From assembly GCF_964656455.1 (NCBI RefSeq), contig NW_027555008.1:1-64000 (forward strand): a stretch of DNA of 64,000 nt, written 5' to 3'. Position numbers and translations under genes: made by a program. Below the pieces are notes generated by a model. The model was given only the letters and a program-made list of their open reading frames with translations, had not been told where the DNA came from and did no database searches. The DNA comes from Halichoerus grypus (Eukaryota; Chordata; Mammalia; Carnivora; Phocidae). Positions 61,428-64,000 of this stretch are shown piece after piece. Each line of letters starts with the position of its first letter. The stretch's first letter is position 1.

Positions 61428-63952
61428 GTGAGAGCCTGGGGAACGGGTTGCATTCATAACCCAGAGGGAGAAACAGGCCAGTGCAGAAGGCACCTCTCGA
61501 ACCAGCTGTCGTTTCAAGAAACTAGCATTCCTCTTGCACGGGTTTGGGGAGGTCTAAAATGCAGGCACCTCCCTCGAAGGAACGATAGTGTAGAGAAACC
61601 GTACTTTAGCTACCAACGAACTGTCTGAAGGAGAATGCACTTTACGGTGTACCACGGGTGAGAGCCCGGGGAACGGGTTCCATACGTAGCACGGAGGGAG
61701 AAACAGGCCGGTGCAGAAAGCACCTCTCGAACCAGCTCCAGTTTCATGAAACTAGCATTCCTCTTGCCCGGGTGTGTGGAGCTTTAATATGCAGGCACCT
61801 CCCTCGAAGGAACGACAGTGTAGAGAAACCGTCCTTTAGCTACGGTCCACCTCTCTGCAGGAGAAAGCAGTTTACGTTGTCCACGGGTGAGAAACTGCGG
61901 AACGAGTTGCATACATAACACGGAGCGAGAAACAGGCCGTTGCAGACGGCCCCTCTCGAGCCAGCTCTAGTTTCATGGAACTAGCATTCCACTTGCACGG
62001 GTGTGTGCAGGTCTAAAATACAGGCACCTCCCTCGAAGGAAAAACAGTGTAGAGAAACCGTGCTTTAGCTACCGTCCACCTCTCTGAAGGAGGAAGCAGT
62101 TTACCGTGTACTGTGGGTGAGGGCCTGGGGAGCGGGTTCCATATGTAAATCCGAGGGAGACACAGGCCGGTGCAGAAGGTACTTCTCGAACGAGCTCCAG
62201 TTTCACGAATGTAGCATTCCTCTTACACGGGTGTGTGGAGGTCTAATATCCAGGCACCTCCCTCGAAGGAACAACAGTGTGGAGAAAACGTGCTTTAGCT
62301 ACCGTCCAGCTCTGTGAAGGAGAAAGCAGTTTACGGTGTACCAGGAGTGAGAGCCTGGGAAACGGGTTGCATTCATAACCCGGAGGGAGAAGCAGGCCGG
62401 TGCAGAAGGCACCTCTCGAACCAGCTGTCGTTTCAAGAAACTAGCATTCCTCTTGCACGGGTGTGTGGAGCTTTAATATGCAGGCACCTCCCTCGAAGGA
62501 ACGACAGGGTAGAGAAACCGTACTTTAGCTACTCCGAACTCTCTGAAGCAGAATGCACTTTACGGTGTACCATGGGTGAGAGCCCGGGGATCGGGTTCCA
62601 TACATAGCACGAAGGGAGAAACAGGCCTCTGCAGAAAGAACCTCTCGAACCAGCTCCAGTTTCATGAAACTAGCATTCTTCTTGCACGGGTGTGTGGAGC
62701 ATTAATATGCAGGCACCTCCCTAGAAGGAACGACAGTGTAGAGAAACTGTCCTTTAGCTACCTTCCACCTCTCTGCAAGAGAAAGCTGTTTACGTTATCC
62801 ACGGGTCAGAACCTGGGGAACGAGTTCCATACATAACACGCAGCTAGAAACAGGCTGTTGCAGACGGCCCCTCTCGAGCCAGCTCTAGTTTCATGGAACT
62901 AGCATTCCACTTGCACGGGTGTGTGGAGGTCTAAAATGCAGGCACCTCCCTCGAAGGAACAACAGTGCAGAGAAACCGTGCTTTAGCTAGCGTCCACCTC
63001 TCTGAAGGAGGAAGCAGTTTACCGTGTACTCTGGGTGAGAGCCTGGGGAACGGGTTCCATACGTAAATCCGAGGAAGAGACAGGCCGGTGCAGAAGGTAC
63101 TTCTCGAAAGAGCTCCAGTTTCATGAATGTAGCATTCCTCTTACACGGGTGTGTGGAGGTCTAATATCCAGGCACCTCCCTCGAAGGAACAACAGTGTGG
63201 AGAAAACGTGCTTTAGCTTCCGTCCACCTCTCTGAAGGAGAAAACAGTTTACCTTGTACCAGGGGTGAGAGCCTGGGGAACGGGTTGCATTCATAACCCG
63301 GAGGGAGAAACAGGCCGGTACAGAAGGCACCTCTCGAACCAGCTGTCGTTTCAAGAAACTAGCATTCCTCTTGCACGGGTGTGTGGAGCTTTAATATGCA
63401 GGCACCTCCCTCGAAGGAACGACAGTGTAGAGAAACCGTACTTTAGCTACTCGGAACTCTCTGAAGCAGAATGCAGTTTACGGTGTACCATGGGTGAGAG
63501 CCCGGGGTACGGGTTCCATACATAGCACGGAGGGAGAAACAGGCCTGTGCAGAAAGCACCTCTCGAACCAGCTCCAGTTGCATGAAACTAGCATTCCTCT
63601 TGCCCGGCTGTGTGGAGCTTTAACATGCAGGCACCTCCCTCGAAGGAACGACAGTGTAGAGAAACTCTCCTTTAGCTACCTTCCACCTCTCTGAAAGAGA
63701 AAGCAGTTTACGTTGTCCACAGGTGAGAACCTGGGGAACGAGTTCCATACATAACACGGAGCTAGAAACAGGCTGTTGCAGACGGCCCCTCTCGAGCCAG
63801 CTCTAGTTTCATGGAACTAGCATTCCACTTGCACGGGTGTGTGGAGGTCTCAAATGCAGGCACCTCCCTCGAAGGAACAACAGTGTAGAGAAACCGTGCT
63901 TTAGCTAGCGTCCACCTCTCTGAAGGAGAAAACTGTGTACCTTGTACCAGGG
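61428..63952 (+). repeat. HOR copy H25, 11-mer with many private variants (2525 bp)
   Basis: Length and order are standard, but it carries more private changes than its neighbours. These are TACTCCGAAC in M5 (about 62532), CATTCTTCTT in M6 (about 62679), A62723 in the conserved box, AGCTTCCGTCC in M8 (about 63219), GGCCGGTACAG in M9 (about 63320), GGGGTACGGG in M10 (about 63508), and CTGAAAGAG and GTTGTCCACAGG near 63690-63722. M11 reverts to CTGAAGGAG. It shares G62508 with H22 and C62807 with H20 and H24. Confidence 0.95.
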
Positions 63953-64000
63953 GTGAGAGCCTGGGGAACGGGTTGCATTCATAACCCAGAGGGAGAAACA
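63953..64000 (+). repeat. HOR copy H26, partial M1 (first 48 bp)
   Basis: The head of an M1 monomer with GGGTTGCATTCATAACCC and AGAGGGAGAAACA, cut by the window edge. The array continues beyond the window. Confidence 0.95.

Larger units (their letters stand above)
1..64000 (+). repeat. Satellite DNA array, 229-230 bp monomer, 11-mer higher-order repeat
   Basis: The whole window is a head-to-tail array of 229-230 bp monomers. Each begins at a GTGAG motif and carries the same landmarks in the same order: GTGAGA head, GAGAAACAGG or a variant, CACCTCTCGA or CCCCTCTCGAG, a CATG-centred dyad, the box AGGCACCTCCCTCGAAGGAA, CTTTAGCTA, and a CACCTCTCTG tail. All monomers have one orientation; no inversion, unique insert or transposon interrupts them. 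Four monomer types alternate, and eleven monomers in the order ABCD-ABCD-ABC form the 2525 bp unit. By eye, types differ from one another by roughly 10-20 percent, members of one type by about 5 percent, and neighbouring HOR copies by about 1 percent or less. Centromeric or heterochromatic location is inferred from organisation only. The satellite family and species are not recognised. Confidence 0.98.

Noticed and set aside
391..63694. Many short open reading frames of 62-110 codons, one or two per monomer, with a shared Arg- and Cys-rich peptide pattern.
   Set aside because: Most begin at GTG rather than ATG, at the monomer head. The monomer is 229 or 230 bp, so the frame shifts at each boundary and stops follow. 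Similarity between them is explained by the DNA repeat. No ribosome-binding or gene context is present.
1..64000. CRISPR array or other prokaryotic repeat system.
   Set aside because: There is no short direct repeat alternating with unique spacers and no neighbouring cas-like gene. The whole 229-230 bp unit is repeated.
1..64000. Tandem transposon, retroelement or rDNA array.
   Set aside because: No long reading frame, terminal repeats, target duplications, poly-A tracts or recognisable rRNA motifs are visible in the 2525 bp unit.
1..64000. Identification as a known satellite such as human alpha satellite or another named family.
   Set aside because: The 229-230 bp length and the sequence do not match the 171 bp alpha satellite or any family I can recall with confidence. 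A Dfam or RepBase search would decide.

Overview
The window is one uninterrupted block of tandem satellite DNA. I see no protein-coding gene, RNA gene, transposon or unique sequence anywhere in the 64 kb. The basic unit is a 229-230 bp monomer. All copies (about 278 complete ones plus a partial at each end) run head to tail in the same direction. An array this long, with nested higher-order periodicity, points to a eukaryotic centromeric, pericentromeric or other heterochromatic locus. I do not recognise the satellite family and cannot name the species. A vertebrate is plausible, but that is inference.

The monomers form a two-tier higher-order repeat (HOR). Four monomer types (A, B, C, D) make a tetramer of about 918 bp. 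The current homogenised unit is an 11-mer of 2525 bp with the order ABCD-ABCD-ABC: two full tetramers plus one that lacks its D. I number the monomers M1-M11, each starting at its GTGAG motif. A = M1, M5, M9; B = M2, M6, M10; C = M3, M7, M11; D = M4, M8. Only type C carries an XhoI site, so the model predicts an XhoI pattern of 918, 918 and 689 bp.

Layout: H0 partial (1-849). H1 is a 7-mer lacking one tetramer (850-2456). H2-H7 are 11-mers (2457-17584); H2 and H5 are 2514 bp because both carry the same 10 bp duplication and 21 bp deletion. H8 is a 15-mer with one extra tetramer (17585-21027). H9-H25 are seventeen consecutive 11-mers, each exactly 2525 bp (21028-63952). H26 is a stub. Diagnostic variants split the array into three haplotype domains: left (H0-H8), middle (H9-H19) and right (H20-H25). 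The main change, in M5, lies inside the 15-mer. Shared private variants reveal multi-HOR duplications, most clearly H10-H12 versus H13-H15 (7575 bp).

The short open reading frames in each monomer are by-products of the repeat. The monomer length is not a multiple of three, so frames break at every boundary. No new gene system is present. The informative content is the record of unequal exchange and conversion, a conserved dyad in types A-C, and a nearly invariant 20 bp box in every monomer.
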